A stretch of DNA of 64,000 nt from Candidatus Aalborgicola defluviihabitans (GCA_016705575.1 JADIXX010000008.1:310001-374000), one strand, 5' to 3'; positions 7,571 to 17,341 are shown, counted from the stretch's first letter. Numbers and translations: made by a program. The notes: generated by a model from the sequence alone, not told the origin.

Positions 7571-8323
7571 CTAGGGACTTCGCGGCGCACGAAACACGCT
7601 GGTGTCGGCGTAAAACGCCGGGTCTTCATTCTGCGGCCACCACCCAGGCACGCCCAACACTGGCAAGTGGGCAAAGGGTTTGGCGGCGAGCTTCTCCGCA
7701 CTCAGGTCGGCAGCCATCCAGGCATCCATATCCGCTATTGCTTTGGTAGCGGCCTGCGTACGGTAGACGTGGGCTGTAATGGGTTTTCGCGGGTGAACCA
7801 GCTTCTCCAGCAGGGCATGGCCAAACAGCACCAACTGCACCTGCTCCCACTGGGCGCGCAAGTCCACAAACAGGCGCTGCCAGTCTTTGGCTACCAAGGC
7901 ATCCCACAACACATCCGGCCCCAGAAAGAAGGCGGCATTCTCATCAAACACAGTCAGGCCATCGCGCGCCGGGCCGCGCACGGGCTGAATGCCAGTCTGC
8001 GCAATCTGGGCCAAGTGCAGGTAGTTCAGGCGGCGCTTGGTTTGCGGGAAGGTCAGCCAGGCTATTCCATTGAAAAAGTCGTGCAAGCCCTCGCGGGTAG
8101 GACACAAGCCGCTATCAAAAATATAGCTTTCATAGGCCATGCCAGCCGGCAGATTGGCTTGTGGCACAAAGCGCACCGGCGCGGGATAGAGCGCCAGGGC
8201 CGAATTGAGCGCCGCAGCGCTGGACTGGCCAGCGGCCACCTGCTGGGCCAATTTTTGACCCGGCTCCACATAAGGAGCCAGCCAGGGAGTCTGCCAGTTG
8301 ATCGTCTCTAGACCAGTCTCCAC
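7571..8323 (-). CDS. DUF3025-family protein
   Basis: A 250-residue soluble protein matching the DUF3025 family by its pattern: INWQTPWLAPY near the start, GMAYESYIFDSG, HDFFNGIAWLTFPQTKRRLN, then FDENAAFF. No signal peptide or membrane segment; role unknown. Its first 16 bp overlap the 3' end of pyrC, so the two are co-transcribed. A hairpin resembling the left half of the dispersed repeat lies within it at 8111-8127. Confidence 0.75.
   Translation of the reverse strand: METGLETINWQTPWLAPYVEPGQKLAQQVAAGQSSAAALNSALALYPAPVRFVPQANLPAGMAYESYIFDSGLCPTREGLHDFFNGIAWLTFPQTKRRLNYLHLAQIAQTGIQPVRGPARDGLTVFDENAAFFLGPDVLWDALVAKDWQRLFVDLRAQWEQVQLVLFGHALLEKLVHPRKPITAHVYRTQAATKAIADMDAWMAADLSAEKLAAKPFAHLPVLGVPGWWPQNEDPAFYADTSVFRAPRSP
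8111..8127. repeat. Possible half copy of the dispersed repeat
   Basis: GCTATCAAAAATATAGC has the same GCTAT-loop-ATAGC hairpin as the left half of the full repeats, but the ACGAGGGCTA half is missing. It lies inside the DUF3025 gene and could be chance. Confidence 0.3.
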
Positions 8324-9336
8324 GACAACACTTCGCCTCCACCCAGCGGCTTGAGTTGCGCCTCGCCAAAGGCAAAGCTCACGGGTACGGTCCAGCTTTC
8401 GCGGCGCAGGGTGATGGTGCCGGTGTTGCGCGGCAGCCCGTAGAAGTCGGCGCCATGGAAGGCCGCAAAGCCTTCCAGCTGGTCCAGCGCGCCGGCTGCG
8501 TCAAAGGCCTGGGCGTACAGCTCCATCGCGTTGAACGCGGTGTAGCAGCCGGCGCAGCCGGTGGCGTGCTCTTTCAGGTGCACCGCGTGCGGGGCGCTGT
8601 CGGTGCCCAGGAAGAATTTGGCGCTGCCACTGGTGGCGGCCTTCACCAGGGCTTGGCGGTGGGTTTCGCGCTTCAACACCGGCAGGCAGTAGTAATGCGG
8701 GCGAATGCCGCCGGTGAAGATGGCGTTGCGGTTGTAGAGCAAGTGGTGCGCGGTGATGGTGGCTGCCGTGAAGCGATCGGCTGACTGCACGTACTGCGCA
8801 GCCTCTCGGGTGGTGATGTGTTCAAACACGATTTTTAGCTCGGGAAAATCGCGGCGCAAGGGGATCAGTTGCGTGTCGATGAATACCGCCTCACGGTCAA
8901 ACAGATCAATGTCGGGTGAGGTTACCTCGCCATGCACCAACAGCGGCAAACCCGCCTTTTGCATGGCTCCCAGGGTTTTGTAGGTGTTGCGCAGGTCGGT
9001 CACGCCGGCGTCGCTATTGGTGGTGGCGCCAGCGGGGTAGAGCTTGACGGCGACCACGCCTGCATCCTTGGCCCGTGCTATCTCGTCGGCAGGCAGGTTG
9101 TCGGTGAGGTACAGCGTCATCAGCGGCTCAAAGGCCACCCCTGCCGGCACTGCGGCCTGGATGCGCGCCTTGTATGCCAGCGCCTGCTCGGCCGTGGTGA
9201 CTGGTGGCTTGAGGTTGGGCATGATGATGGCACGGCCAAACTGGGCGGCGGTGTGCGGCACTACGGTATGCAGGGCTGCGCCATCGCGCACGTGCAGGTG
9301 CCAGTCATCCGGGCGGGTCAGGATCAGTTCGTTCAT
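8308..9336 (-). CDS. pyrC: Dihydroorotase
   Basis: Zinc enzyme of pyrimidine synthesis that interconverts carbamoyl aspartate and dihydroorotate. The 342-residue product has the metal motif DDWHLHVRDG (HxH) near the N-terminus, VKLYPAGATTNSD with the bridging lysine, LPLLVHGEV, the ligand VFEHITT, and FFLGTDSAPH with the catalytic aspartate. This is the E. coli PyrC class. The ATG at 9336 gives the usual MNELILTRPDDWHLH start. The gene sits between a LysR gene (13 bp upstream) and DUF3025 (16-bp overlap). Confidence 0.94.
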   Translation of the reverse strand: MNELILTRPDDWHLHVRDGAALHTVVPHTAAQFGRAIIMPNLKPPVTTAEQALAYKARIQAAVPAGVAFEPLMTLYLTDNLPADEIARAKDAGVVAVKLYPAGATTNSDAGVTDLRNTYKTLGAMQKAGLPLLVHGEVTSPDIDLFDREAVFIDTQLIPLRRDFPELKIVFEHITTREAAQYVQSADRFTAATITAHHLLYNRNAIFTGGIRPHYYCLPVLKRETHRQALVKAATSGSAKFFLGTDSAPHAVHLKEHATGCAGCYTAFNAMELYAQAFDAAGALDQLEGFAAFHGADFYGLPRNTGTITLRRESWTVPVSFAFGEAQLKPLGGGEVLSWRLV

Positions 9337-9349
9337 GGGCAAGGTTAAA

Positions 9350-10324
9350 TTATTTGTTGCGCGCAGCCTGGGCCACCAGATAGTCCCACAGCGCCTGGGC
9401 ATTGCGCTTGGGCGCCGCAGTGCCACGGCCGGCAGCCACGCCATGACGCGTGGTTTCCTTCAGGTTCGGCTTTTCGCGGTAGACGCGCACGTCCATGGTG
9501 ATCTCCATACCTTTGGTATTGGGCGGCAGGGCGCTCACCAGTCGCTTGGCGCGTAGTTCTTTTTTAACTGCGCTGTGCGGAAGAAACGCAATACCGTGGC
9601 CTTCGAGGGCCATGGCTTTCAGGCCTTCGGCCATATCAGTCTCGTACACGCGGTCAAAGTGATTGGCCGTGTTGGACTGCTTGAGGATCAATTCCACCAT
9701 CTGCCCCAGGTAGGCGCCGGGCGCATAGCCCAGGTAAGGCAGCGGCTGGCCCACCCGGCCGGGCAACTGGAACATCGGCGCGCCATTGCTGTCGGGCTTG
9801 GAGTAGGGTGCCAGCACCTCTTCACCCAAACTCACCATTTCGTACCGCGCGGCGTCCAGCTGAAAGGGCTGTGATGGATGGTAGTAGGCAATCAACAGGT
9901 CGCAACTGCCCTCCACCATGCGCATCACCGCATCGTGCACGTTGAGCGCAATCAGCCGGCTCTTGATGGGGCCAAAAGTTTCGCGCAGGGATGATACCCA
10001 AGCCGGGAAAAATGTGAACGCCAGGGTGTGCGGTACCGCAAATTCGACCACGTCCTGCGCCGCCGAAGTGTGGCCGCGCAGCATGGCGCGGGTGCTTTGC
10101 AGGGCCTGCAAGACTTCCATGGACTGGTCGTACAACGTCTCACCTGCCGGGGTCAGCCGCGTGGGGTAACTGCTGCGGTCGACCAGATCAGTACCAGCCC
10201 AGGCTTCCAGAGACTGGATGCGCCGAGAGAACGCCGGCTGGGTGACATGACGCAGTTGTGCGGACCTGCTGAAGCTGTGCGTTTCAGCCAGCGAGACGAA
10301 ATCTTCAAGCCATTTGGTTTCCAT
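9350..10324 (-). CDS. LysR-family transcriptional regulator
   Basis: A 324-residue product with an N-terminal winged helix-turn-helix (METKWLEDFVSLAETHSFSR, then AFSRRIQSLEAWAG) and a substrate-binding domain from about residue 90. The C-terminal tail is longer than usual and basic. It reads into pyrC with a 13-bp gap, so they may share a message. The inducer and targets are unknown, and pyrimidine control should not be assumed. Confidence 0.85.
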   Translation of the reverse strand: METKWLEDFVSLAETHSFSRSAQLRHVTQPAFSRRIQSLEAWAGTDLVDRSSYPTRLTPAGETLYDQSMEVLQALQSTRAMLRGHTSAAQDVVEFAVPHTLAFTFFPAWVSSLRETFGPIKSRLIALNVHDAVMRMVEGSCDLLIAYYHPSQPFQLDAARYEMVSLGEEVLAPYSKPDSNGAPMFQLPGRVGQPLPYLGYAPGAYLGQMVELILKQSNTANHFDRVYETDMAEGLKAMALEGHGIAFLPHSAVKKELRAKRLVSALPPNTKGMEITMDVRVYREKPNLKETTRHGVAAGRGTAAPKRNAQALWDYLVAQAARNK

Positions 10325-10372
10325 GGCCCAAATTATGCGCGGAATGCATGAAACGGTTCACTGCAGTCGGTG

Positions 10373-12214
10373 TTAATCGCCGCCCTGCTGCTGCAACGCC
10401 CACATCTGCGCGTAGCGGCCCTGTGCTGCCAACAGTGCGGCATGGTTGCCACGCTCAACGATGCGCCCGCCGTCCATGACCAGTATTTCGTGGGCGTCCA
10501 CCACGGTGGAGAGCCGGTGGGCAATCACCAGGGTGGTCTTGTTGCGGGCCACACTTTGCAGTTCGGCCTGAATGGCGCGCTCGTTGGCCGAGTCCAGGGC
10601 CGATGTAGCTTCATCAAAAATCAGAATGGGGGGGTTCTTGAGCAGTGTGCGCGCTATGGCCACGCGCTGCTTCTCGCCGCCCGACAGCTTGAGCCCGCGC
10701 TCGCCCACCATCGTTCCGTAGCCCTTGGGCGTGGCGGCGATGAAGGCGTGGATGTGGGCCGAAGCGGCGGCATCTTCTACCTCGGCGCGTGTGGCGCCGG
10801 GCTTGCCATAGGCAATGTTGTATTCCACCGTATCGTTGAACAGCACCGTGTCCTGCGGCACGATGCCAATGGCCTGGCGCACGCTGGACTGGGTGACCTG
10901 TTTGATATCTTGCCCGTTGATAAGGATGCGTCCGCCGTCTTGCGGATTGCTCACGTCATAAAAGCGGAACAGCAACCGCGCCAGCGTGGACTTGCCAGCG
11001 CCCGATGGACCCACGACTGCAACCGTCTTGCCGGCAGGGATTGTGAAACTGACGTTGTGCAGAATGGGGCGGCCACCGTTCGCACTGGTGTCGTAGGCAA
11101 AGCTCACGTTTTCAAATGCCAGCGGCGTATCTTGCGTGAGCTGCAGCGGCTGGGCACCGGGCACGTCGGCGATTTCACGCTCGCGCTCCATCAGGCGGAA
11201 CATCTTGTCCAGATCGGTCAGGCTTTGCTTGATTTCGCGGTAAATCACGCCCAAAAAGTTCAGCGGAATATAGAGCTGGATCATGAAGGCATTGACCATG
11301 ACCAGGTCACCCAATGTCATACGTCCGTCCACGACACCCTGGGTGGCACGCCACAGCATGGCCACCAGACCAATGGCAATGATCAACTGCTGCCCGATGT
11401 TGAGCATTGACAGCGTCGTCTGGCTCTTGAGCCGCGCTTTGCGCAGGCGCTCCAGGCTTTCGTCATAGCGCCTGGCCTCAAAACCTTCGTTGTTGAAGTA
11501 TTTGACCGTCTCGTAGTTCAACAGCGAATCAATCGCCTTGGAATGGGCGGCGGAGTCAAATTCGTTGGCTTCGCGGCGAAACTTGGTGCGCCACTCAGTA
11601 ATCAAGACGGTAAACGTGATGTACAAGCCCAGCGCGGCCAGCGTAATCCAGGCAAACCAGGCATCAAACTTGACACCCAAAATGGACAGCACCAACACCA
11701 CCTCGACCAACGTGGCAATGATGTTGAACATTGAAAACGACACCAACGACTCGATGGCACGCACACCCCGTTCAATGTCGCGCGACATGCCGCCGGTCTG
11801 GCGCTCCAGGTGAAAACGCAGGCTCAGCGCGTGCAAGTGCTCAAAGGTTTGCAGGGCAATGCTGCGCGCCGCCCCCTGCGTGGCCTTGGCAAACACCAGT
11901 TCACGCAACTCGGTAAAAATTGTGGTCGACAGGCGCAATGCTCCGTAGGCCAAAAGCAAGCCCACCGGCACCACCAACAGGCTAGCGGCATCGCCCGGCT
12001 TGAAATTCATGGCGTCGACCAGGGTTTTGAGCAGCAGCGGAACACCCACATTGGTCAGCTTGGCACCCACCATAAACACCACTGCACCAACCACCCGCCA
12101 CTTGTAAGTCCACAAATAGGGGAACAGACGCTTGAGGGTGGACCAGTCGGAGCGTGGTGCCGTGCCGTTGTCGGGCGCGGGTGCAAGGGTGGCGGGTGCG
12201 CCGTGGGTTCGCAT
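10373..12214 (-). CDS. ABC exporter with fused membrane and ATPase domains (Atm1/HMT1-like)
   Basis: A 613-residue half-transporter. The membrane domain (about 35-320, six predicted segments, with the ETVKYFNNE loop typical of the Atm1/ABCB7 class) is followed by the ATPase domain. That domain has Walker A GPSGAGKST, signature LSGGEKQRVAIART, Walker B ILIFDEATSALD and the switch histidine in VIAHRLST. Atm1-like proteins export glutathione- or sulfur-related compounds or metals; the substrate here is unknown. The ATG at 12214 is preferred over a TTG at 12292, which would lie only 18 bp from the divergent thioesterase gene. Confidence 0.88.
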   Translation of the reverse strand: MRTHGAPATLAPAPDNGTAPRSDWSTLKRLFPYLWTYKWRVVGAVVFMVGAKLTNVGVPLLLKTLVDAMNFKPGDAASLLVVPVGLLLAYGALRLSTTIFTELRELVFAKATQGAARSIALQTFEHLHALSLRFHLERQTGGMSRDIERGVRAIESLVSFSMFNIIATLVEVVLVLSILGVKFDAWFAWITLAALGLYITFTVLITEWRTKFRREANEFDSAAHSKAIDSLLNYETVKYFNNEGFEARRYDESLERLRKARLKSQTTLSMLNIGQQLIIAIGLVAMLWRATQGVVDGRMTLGDLVMVNAFMIQLYIPLNFLGVIYREIKQSLTDLDKMFRLMEREREIADVPGAQPLQLTQDTPLAFENVSFAYDTSANGGRPILHNVSFTIPAGKTVAVVGPSGAGKSTLARLLFRFYDVSNPQDGGRILINGQDIKQVTQSSVRQAIGIVPQDTVLFNDTVEYNIAYGKPGATRAEVEDAAASAHIHAFIAATPKGYGTMVGERGLKLSGGEKQRVAIARTLLKNPPILIFDEATSALDSANERAIQAELQSVARNKTTLVIAHRLSTVVDAHEILVMDGGRIVERGNHAALLAAQGRYAQMWALQQQGGD

Positions 12215-12310
12215 GTAGTCGTCTACTTTCGTGGGGGCAGGGTCGGCTTGGGGTCGTATCGGGTAGAGCGGGTGATTTTTTGGCAGCGCCAACAGGTTAG
12301 GATTGTGCCT

Positions 12311-12721
12311 ATGTCTACCAATTCAAGCCCCACTGGCATCCAATTGCCCACCAACGAGGAACTGGTCCTCAAGGTTATTCCCATGCCTGCCGACTGCAAT
12401 GCCAACGGCGATATTTTTGGCGGCTGGGTCATGGCCCAGGTCGACCTGGCCGGCTCGGTGATCCCGGCGCGATACACCCAGGGCCGCATGGCCACAGTGG
12501 CAGTGAACGAATTTATCTTCAAACAGCCGGTGCGGGTGGGCGACATTTTGAGCTTTTTCTCCAAGGTCAGCCGCATTGGGCGCACCTCCATCACGGTAAA
12601 GGTGGAGGTCTACGCCGAACGTTTTCACAGCCAGGGTCAGTACGTCAAGGTGACCGAGGCGTCGGTGACGTATGTGGCGATTGATGACGATGGCAAGCCA
12701 AGGGAAATTCCGAAACCGTAA
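12311..12721 (+). CDS. Acyl-CoA thioesterase, YciA-like hotdog protein
   Basis: A 136-residue single hotdog-domain protein. PMPADCNANGDIFGGWVMAQ is the family signature, with the catalytic Asp in NGDIFGG. It is followed by VAVNEFIFKQPVRVGDI and the C-terminal strand ASVTYVAID. YciA enzymes hydrolyse short to medium acyl-CoAs in the cytoplasm. The gene is divergent from the ABC exporter. Repeat copy 2 follows about 20 bp after the stop. Confidence 0.88.
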   Translation: MSTNSSPTGIQLPTNEELVLKVIPMPADCNANGDIFGGWVMAQVDLAGSVIPARYTQGRMATVAVNEFIFKQPVRVGDILSFFSKVSRIGRTSITVKVEVYAERFHSQGQYVKVTEASVTYVAIDDDGKPREIPKP

Positions 12722-12740
12722 GAACGCAGTTTCTCCAGAT

Positions 12741-12803
12741 TACTATCACTTTAATAGCGACTTACGTATATTTCACGAGGGCTAGCGGCTAGTTTTGTTA
12801 AAA
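12741..12803 (+). repeat. Dispersed repeat copy 2
   Basis: Left hairpin (CTATCACTTTAATAG), core TTACGTATATTTCACGAGGG then CTA, and right end TTTTGTTAAAA. The right end runs over the TAA stop (12798-12800) of the convergent enoyl-CoA hydratase gene. Confidence 0.85.
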
Positions 12804-13601
12804 CTTTCCGTTCCGTCCCGCGCCTTCGGCAAATCGGACCGCCCCCTCCAGCCCTGATGCAATGCAGCGCTTGCCGCGCAGCCACTCTTGGTGCAGAGCT
12901 TCGGGCATGGACAAATCCCACTGCGCATAGGCACTGGCACGGTCGGCCAGCATGGTGCCTTGCGGAAACGCAGCCAATTGTTCGGCCAATGCCATCGCCG
13001 CTTCCAGTGCGGTGCCGCTGGGCACCACACGATTGCACAGTCCCATTTGCAGGGCCTCTGGTGCGTCCACCCTGCGCCCGGTCAGGATCAGGTCCATGGC
13101 GTGGCCCATGCCAATCAGACGTGGCAGGCGCACGGTGCCGCCGTCGATGAGCGGCACGCCAAAGCGTCGGCAAAACACACCGAAGTAAGCGTCCGCTTCC
13201 ATCACCCGCATATCGCACCACAAGGCCAATTCCATGCCACCAGCCACGGCCGCACCACTGATAGCAGCAATCACGGGTTTGGACAGCAACAAACGTGACG
13301 GACCCATGGGGCCCAGTGGCTGCGCATCGGAGGGGAAAAAGTTCAGTGCCGCAAACGGATCGGGCCCGCCGGGCACCTGTTGCGCCATCCGGGCCCCGGC
13401 CTGTAAATCCCAACCAGCGCAAAAATGCCCATGCGCACCATGGAAGATCGCCACCCGGGTAATAGGGTCGGCATCAAACGCAACAAAAGCTTCGTACAGC
13501 TGACGCGCTGTTTGAGCGTCCACCGCATTGCGCACATCCGGGCGGTCTAGGGTAACTACGGTGATGGCGCCGTGGTGTGAGAGGGTGACTGCGTCGATCA
13601 T
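12798..13601 (-). CDS. Enoyl-CoA hydratase/isomerase family protein
   Basis: A 267-residue crotonase-fold protein. The oxyanion-hole segment GHFCAGWDLQAG and the second loop AISGAAVAGGMELALWCD (GAAVAGG) are clear, followed by FGVPLIDGGTVRLPRLIG. The acidic residue expected near LIDGG is an aspartate. The substrate is unknown. The ATG at 13601 follows CAGGAAA; a longer in-frame start at 13631 exists. It is divergent from the Liv operon. Its stop codon lies in repeat copy 2. Confidence 0.85.
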   Translation of the reverse strand: MIDAVTLSHHGAITVVTLDRPDVRNAVDAQTARQLYEAFVAFDADPITRVAIFHGAHGHFCAGWDLQAGARMAQQVPGGPDPFAALNFFPSDAQPLGPMGPSRLLLSKPVIAAISGAAVAGGMELALWCDMRVMEADAYFGVFCRRFGVPLIDGGTVRLPRLIGMGHAMDLILTGRRVDAPEALQMGLCNRVVPSGTALEAAMALAEQLAAFPQGTMLADRASAYAQWDLSMPEALHQEWLRGKRCIASGLEGAVRFAEGAGRNGKF

Positions 13602-13715
13602 GGAACATTTCCTGGTTGTCATGTCGCTCAACTGACAGGGCGTCGGTACAAACCCTGCGCGCGATTGCGGCTGCAGCCACTATAAACGGGCAGCTACGCA
13701 ACAACAGGAGATGTC

Positions 13716-14612
13716 GTGCTGTTTCTTCAACTGGTCATCAGCGGAATTGCGCAGGGGTGCATTTATGGGCTGATTGCACTGGGCTTCGTGCTGATCTACA
13801 AGGCCACCGAAACCGTCAGCTTTGCACAAGGCGAATTGATGATGCTGGGCGCCTTTGCCGGCCTGGTGGGCATGACCGTACTGGGTTTTCCCTACTGGTT
13901 GGCGGTGATCAGTGCGATTGCTTCCATGGCCGTCTTTGGCGTGGTGCTGGAGCGTACCGTCATACGCCCCATCCTTGGGCAGCCGGCATTCTCCGTCGTG
14001 ATGCTGACCATTGGCATTGGCTATGCGGCGCGCGGTGCCATCACCATGGTGCCCGGCATTGGCACCGACACACAAGCCCTGCCCGTGCCCTACAAGGATG
14101 AAATCTGGAAAATAGGCGGCAATGAATTCGGCGTGGGTGCGTTGGTGCTCAACGTGGAACACATGGTGGTAATTGGTGCCACCGCTGTGCTGTGCGTACT
14201 GTTGTTTGCACTGTTTCGCTATAGCAAACTGGGCATTGCCATGCAGGCCGCTTCGCAAAACCAGTTGGCCGCGTATTACATGGGTATTCCGGTGCAACGA
14301 CTCAACGGTATTGCCTGGGGCTTGGCTGCCGCAGTCGCCGCGATTGCCGGGCTACTGCTGGCGCCCATTACGTTTGTGCACGCCAACATGGGTTTTATCG
14401 GGCTCAAGGCATTCCCCGCCGCCGTGGTGGGCGGCTTTGGAAGCCTGCCCGGCGCGATTGTGGGTGGGCTCGTGATTGGCATTGTGGAGTCACTCTCCGG
14501 GTTCTATTTGCCCGATGGGTTCAAGGACACAGCCCCCTACGTCGTGGTGCTGGTGATGTTAATGGTCAAACCCAACGGCTTGTTCGGCGAAACGCTGCGC
14601 AAGAAGGTCTGA
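13716..14612 (+). CDS. Branched-chain amino acid-type ABC permease, LivH family
   Basis: First gene of a seven-gene operon. The 298-residue inner-membrane protein has about eight hydrophobic segments and the LivH features GLIALGFVLIYKATETVSFAQGE near the N-terminus and GLKAFPAAVVGGFGSLPGAIVGG near the end. The GTG start follows AGGAG by five bases. With an acyl-CoA synthetase in the operon, the cargo is more likely an organic acid than an amino acid; that is inference. Confidence 0.88.
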   Translation: MLFLQLVISGIAQGCIYGLIALGFVLIYKATETVSFAQGELMMLGAFAGLVGMTVLGFPYWLAVISAIASMAVFGVVLERTVIRPILGQPAFSVVMLTIGIGYAARGAITMVPGIGTDTQALPVPYKDEIWKIGGNEFGVGALVLNVEHMVVIGATAVLCVLLFALFRYSKLGIAMQAASQNQLAAYYMGIPVQRLNGIAWGLAAAVAAIAGLLLAPITFVHANMGFIGLKAFPAAVVGGFGSLPGAIVGGLVIGIVESLSGFYLPDGFKDTAPYVVVLVMLMVKPNGLFGETLRKKV

Positions 14613-14613
14613 C

Positions 14614-15690
14614 ATGCGATTCATCTTCAAGACCGATTACGCGCAAGACATCAAGCTGGCCAAGCACGGTGGCCAAGTGTTCTGGTACAGCGCGCTGATG
14701 CTGCTGATGTTTGCGGCACCCTGGCTGTTTGCCGAGTACTGGCTGGCCCAACTCACGCTGGTGCTGATTTATTCCATTGCCGGCCTGGGTCTGATGCTGC
14801 TGGCTGGTTTTACCGGTCAGTTCTCCATGGGCCATGCCGCGTTCCTGGGGGTGGGTGCCTACACCCAAGCGGTGATGACCAATGCTGGAGTCCCCTTTCC
14901 TATCGCGATGGCCTGTGCTGCGGGCCTGTCGGCGGCTGTGGGAGTGGTGGTGGGTCTGCCAGCCTTGCGGGTCAAGGGCATTTACCTTGGGATCGCCACA
15001 CTGTCCTTTGGTTTCATTGTGGAAGAGGTGCTTGCGCGCTGGGAATCCGTCACCGGTGGCAACGCCGGCATCCACATCAAGAAGCCCGACATTTTTGGCT
15101 GGGTGCTGGAGACCGGCAACCAGTTCTACTTTCTATGCCTGGTTGTCACGGTCATCGCTACGCTGAGCATTTTGAACGTGCTGCGCTCCCCAACCGGGCG
15201 GGCTTTTGTGGCCATCCGCGACTCCGAAATTTCAGCCCAGAGCATGGGCATCCATCTGGCCTACTACAAGACCCTGTCGTTTGCCATTTCAGCTGCGCTG
15301 GCGGGCGTGGCGGGTGCACTGTATGCCCACAACCTGCAGTTCATTTCGCCGGACCAGTTCAACATTCTGCAATCCATTGACCTGTTGTTGATGATCGTCA
15401 TCGGGGGCGCGGGCTCCGTGCATGGCGCCTTTCTCGGCGCCATCTTCCTGATTGCCATGCCGCAGGTCATCGCCCAAGTCAAAGATTTCTTGCCCGCCGC
15501 GGTCGGCCAGGCGCCTGGATTGCAGGGATTGGTATATGGCCTGGTGCTGATTGGCTTTGTCATGTTCGAGCCCATGGGCCTGTACGGGCGCTGGTTGAAG
15601 GTCCGCACCTACCTGCAGATGTTCCCGTTCTACCGCAAGGGCATGTTCAAACGCCAAAAGTCCTTCCAAAAGTCCGACAGGTTGAAATGA
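14614..15690 (+). CDS. Branched-chain amino acid-type ABC permease, LivM family
   Basis: Second permease of the operon, 358 residues, about ten hydrophobic segments. LivM marks are GLGLMLLAGFTGQFSMGHAA, GIYLGIATLSFGFI, and IGGAGSVHGAFLGAIF near the end. The basic C-terminal tail is longer than usual (about 40 residues after the last segment). Its stop overlaps the start of the ATPase gene as ATGA. Confidence 0.88.
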   Translation: MRFIFKTDYAQDIKLAKHGGQVFWYSALMLLMFAAPWLFAEYWLAQLTLVLIYSIAGLGLMLLAGFTGQFSMGHAAFLGVGAYTQAVMTNAGVPFPIAMACAAGLSAAVGVVVGLPALRVKGIYLGIATLSFGFIVEEVLARWESVTGGNAGIHIKKPDIFGWVLETGNQFYFLCLVVTVIATLSILNVLRSPTGRAFVAIRDSEISAQSMGIHLAYYKTLSFAISAALAGVAGALYAHNLQFISPDQFNILQSIDLLLMIVIGGAGSVHGAFLGAIFLIAMPQVIAQVKDFLPAAVGQAPGLQGLVYGLVLIGFVMFEPMGLYGRWLKVRTYLQMFPFYRKGMFKRQKSFQKSDRLK

Positions 15691-16541
15691 TGCAAGACAC
15701 CCTTCTTTCAGCCAAGGATCTGACCGTACGCTTTGGCGGCGTGTTGGCCGTCAACAAGGTGAGCTTTGATGTCCGACAGGGCGAAGTCTTCACCCTGATC
15801 GGCCCCAATGGCGCGGGCAAAACCACGGTGTTCAACCTCATCAGCCGCATCTACACGCCCACCCAGGGCGAGATTCGCTACCTGGGTCCCAAGGGTCGCA
15901 TTGCCCTTACCCAACAACCACCGCAGAGCGTGGCCTCGCTGGGCATAGCACGCACCTTCCAGAACATTGAACTGTTCGAGCACGCCTCCGTGCTGCACAA
16001 CCTGTTGATCGGTCGCCATACGCACCGCGCCAGCAACGTTTTGCAAGACCTCTTCTTTACGCCCCGGGTGCGCGAAGCCGAACTAAAAGCCCGCGAGAAG
16101 GCCGAGGAAGTGATCGAATTCCTGGGCCTGCAGCACTACCGCGACACCTTTGTGGCTGGTCTGCCCTATGGCGTGCGCAAAGTGGTGGAACTGGCGCGCG
16201 CACTGTGCACCGAACCCAAACTGCTGCTGCTGGACGAACCCTCCAGCGGTCTGAACGTGGAGGAAACAGATGACATGGCGTTCTGGATTCAGGACATCCA
16301 GCAAGAGCTGGGCATTACCGTGCTGATGGTGGAGCATGACATGAGCCTCGTTTCCAAAGTATCCGACCGGGTGTTGGCCATGAACCAGGGCGAAATGCTG
16401 GCCATGGGAACGCCGCGCGAGGTGCAAAACGACCCCGGTGTGATTGAGGCCTACCTGGGCTCCATCGACGATGTCTCATCTCTGCGTCGCAAGGTCAATA
16501 GCCCTACCGAAGCGCGCCCGGCGGAGCGCACAGCAGCATGA
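15687..16541 (+). CDS. ABC transporter ATPase, LivG family
   Basis: A 284-residue cytoplasmic ATPase. Walker A GPNGAGKTT, the LivG-specific SLGIARTFQNIELF, a diverged signature GLPYGVRKVVELARAL in place of LSxGQ, Walker B LLLLDEPSSGLN and the switch VEHDM. The replacement of the usual LSGGQ-like motif is common in LivG proteins. Overlaps both neighbours by 4 bp. Confidence 0.88.
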   Translation: MMQDTLLSAKDLTVRFGGVLAVNKVSFDVRQGEVFTLIGPNGAGKTTVFNLISRIYTPTQGEIRYLGPKGRIALTQQPPQSVASLGIARTFQNIELFEHASVLHNLLIGRHTHRASNVLQDLFFTPRVREAELKAREKAEEVIEFLGLQHYRDTFVAGLPYGVRKVVELARALCTEPKLLLLDEPSSGLNVEETDDMAFWIQDIQQELGITVLMVEHDMSLVSKVSDRVLAMNQGEMLAMGTPREVQNDPGVIEAYLGSIDDVSSLRRKVNSPTEARPAERTAA

Positions 16542-17335
16542 GCACAGCACCCCCACCCATCAGCGACCAACCTGTGCTCAAGCTCCTCAACGTCGAGAGC
16601 GCTTACGGCCCGATCAAAGCCATTCGCGGCGTGAGCCTGCAGGTGCGTCGCAGTGAAATTGCCACGGTGCTGGGCTCCAATGGCGCAGGCAAAACCACCA
16701 TCCTCAAAACCATATCGGGCATCATCGATCCGCGTAAAGGCTCCATCGAGTTCAAAGGCGAAGACATCACCGCACGGGACCCCGCCTTCATCGTGCAGCA
16801 AGGCCTGAGCCATGTGCCGGAAGGCCGTGAAGTGTTTCCGCTACTCAGCGTGCGCGACAACTTGCTGATGGGCGCCTACACCCGCTCCGACCGCGACGGC
16901 GTGGCTCGCGACATGGAAACCGTGTACGGCTACTTCCCCATATTGCAAGAGCGCGCGCACCAGGACGCCGGTCTTCTGTCGGGCGGCCAACAACAAATGC
17001 TGTCCATCTCCCGCGCCTTGATGGCCAACCCCGACCTGATCCTGCTGGATGAGCCCAGCCTTGGCCTTTCGCCCAAGCTGACGAAAGAGATTTTTGAGAT
17101 CGTGGTGCGCATCAACCGCGAGCACGGCACCACCATTTTGCTGGTGGAGCAAAACGCCAACATGGCACTCAACGCTTCAGACTACGGGTACGTGCTGGAG
17201 AACGGCCGCATTGTCATGGAAGACACCTGTGCGCACCTGCGGGAGAAGGACGACATCAAGGAGTTCTACCTGGGGCTCAAGGAAGACGGTGTGCGCGGCG
17301 AGCGACGCTGGAAGAAAAAGAAGACCTGGAGATAG
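16538..17335 (+). CDS. ABC transporter ATPase, LivF family
   Basis: A 265-residue cytoplasmic ATPase: Walker A GSNGAGKTT, LivF-type GLSHVPEGREVFPLLSVRDN, signature LLSGGQQQMLSISRAL, Walker B LILLDEPSLGLSP, and switch LVEQNA. It pairs with the preceding LivG-like ATPase. It overlaps that gene by 4 bp and ends 6 bp before the acyl-CoA synthetase, so the operon continues. Confidence 0.88.
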   Translation: MSTAPPPISDQPVLKLLNVESAYGPIKAIRGVSLQVRRSEIATVLGSNGAGKTTILKTISGIIDPRKGSIEFKGEDITARDPAFIVQQGLSHVPEGREVFPLLSVRDNLLMGAYTRSDRDGVARDMETVYGYFPILQERAHQDAGLLSGGQQQMLSISRALMANPDLILLDEPSLGLSPKLTKEIFEIVVRINREHGTTILLVEQNANMALNASDYGYVLENGRIVMEDTCAHLREKDDIKEFYLGLKEDGVRGERRWKKKKTWR

Positions 17336-17341
17336 ACAAGA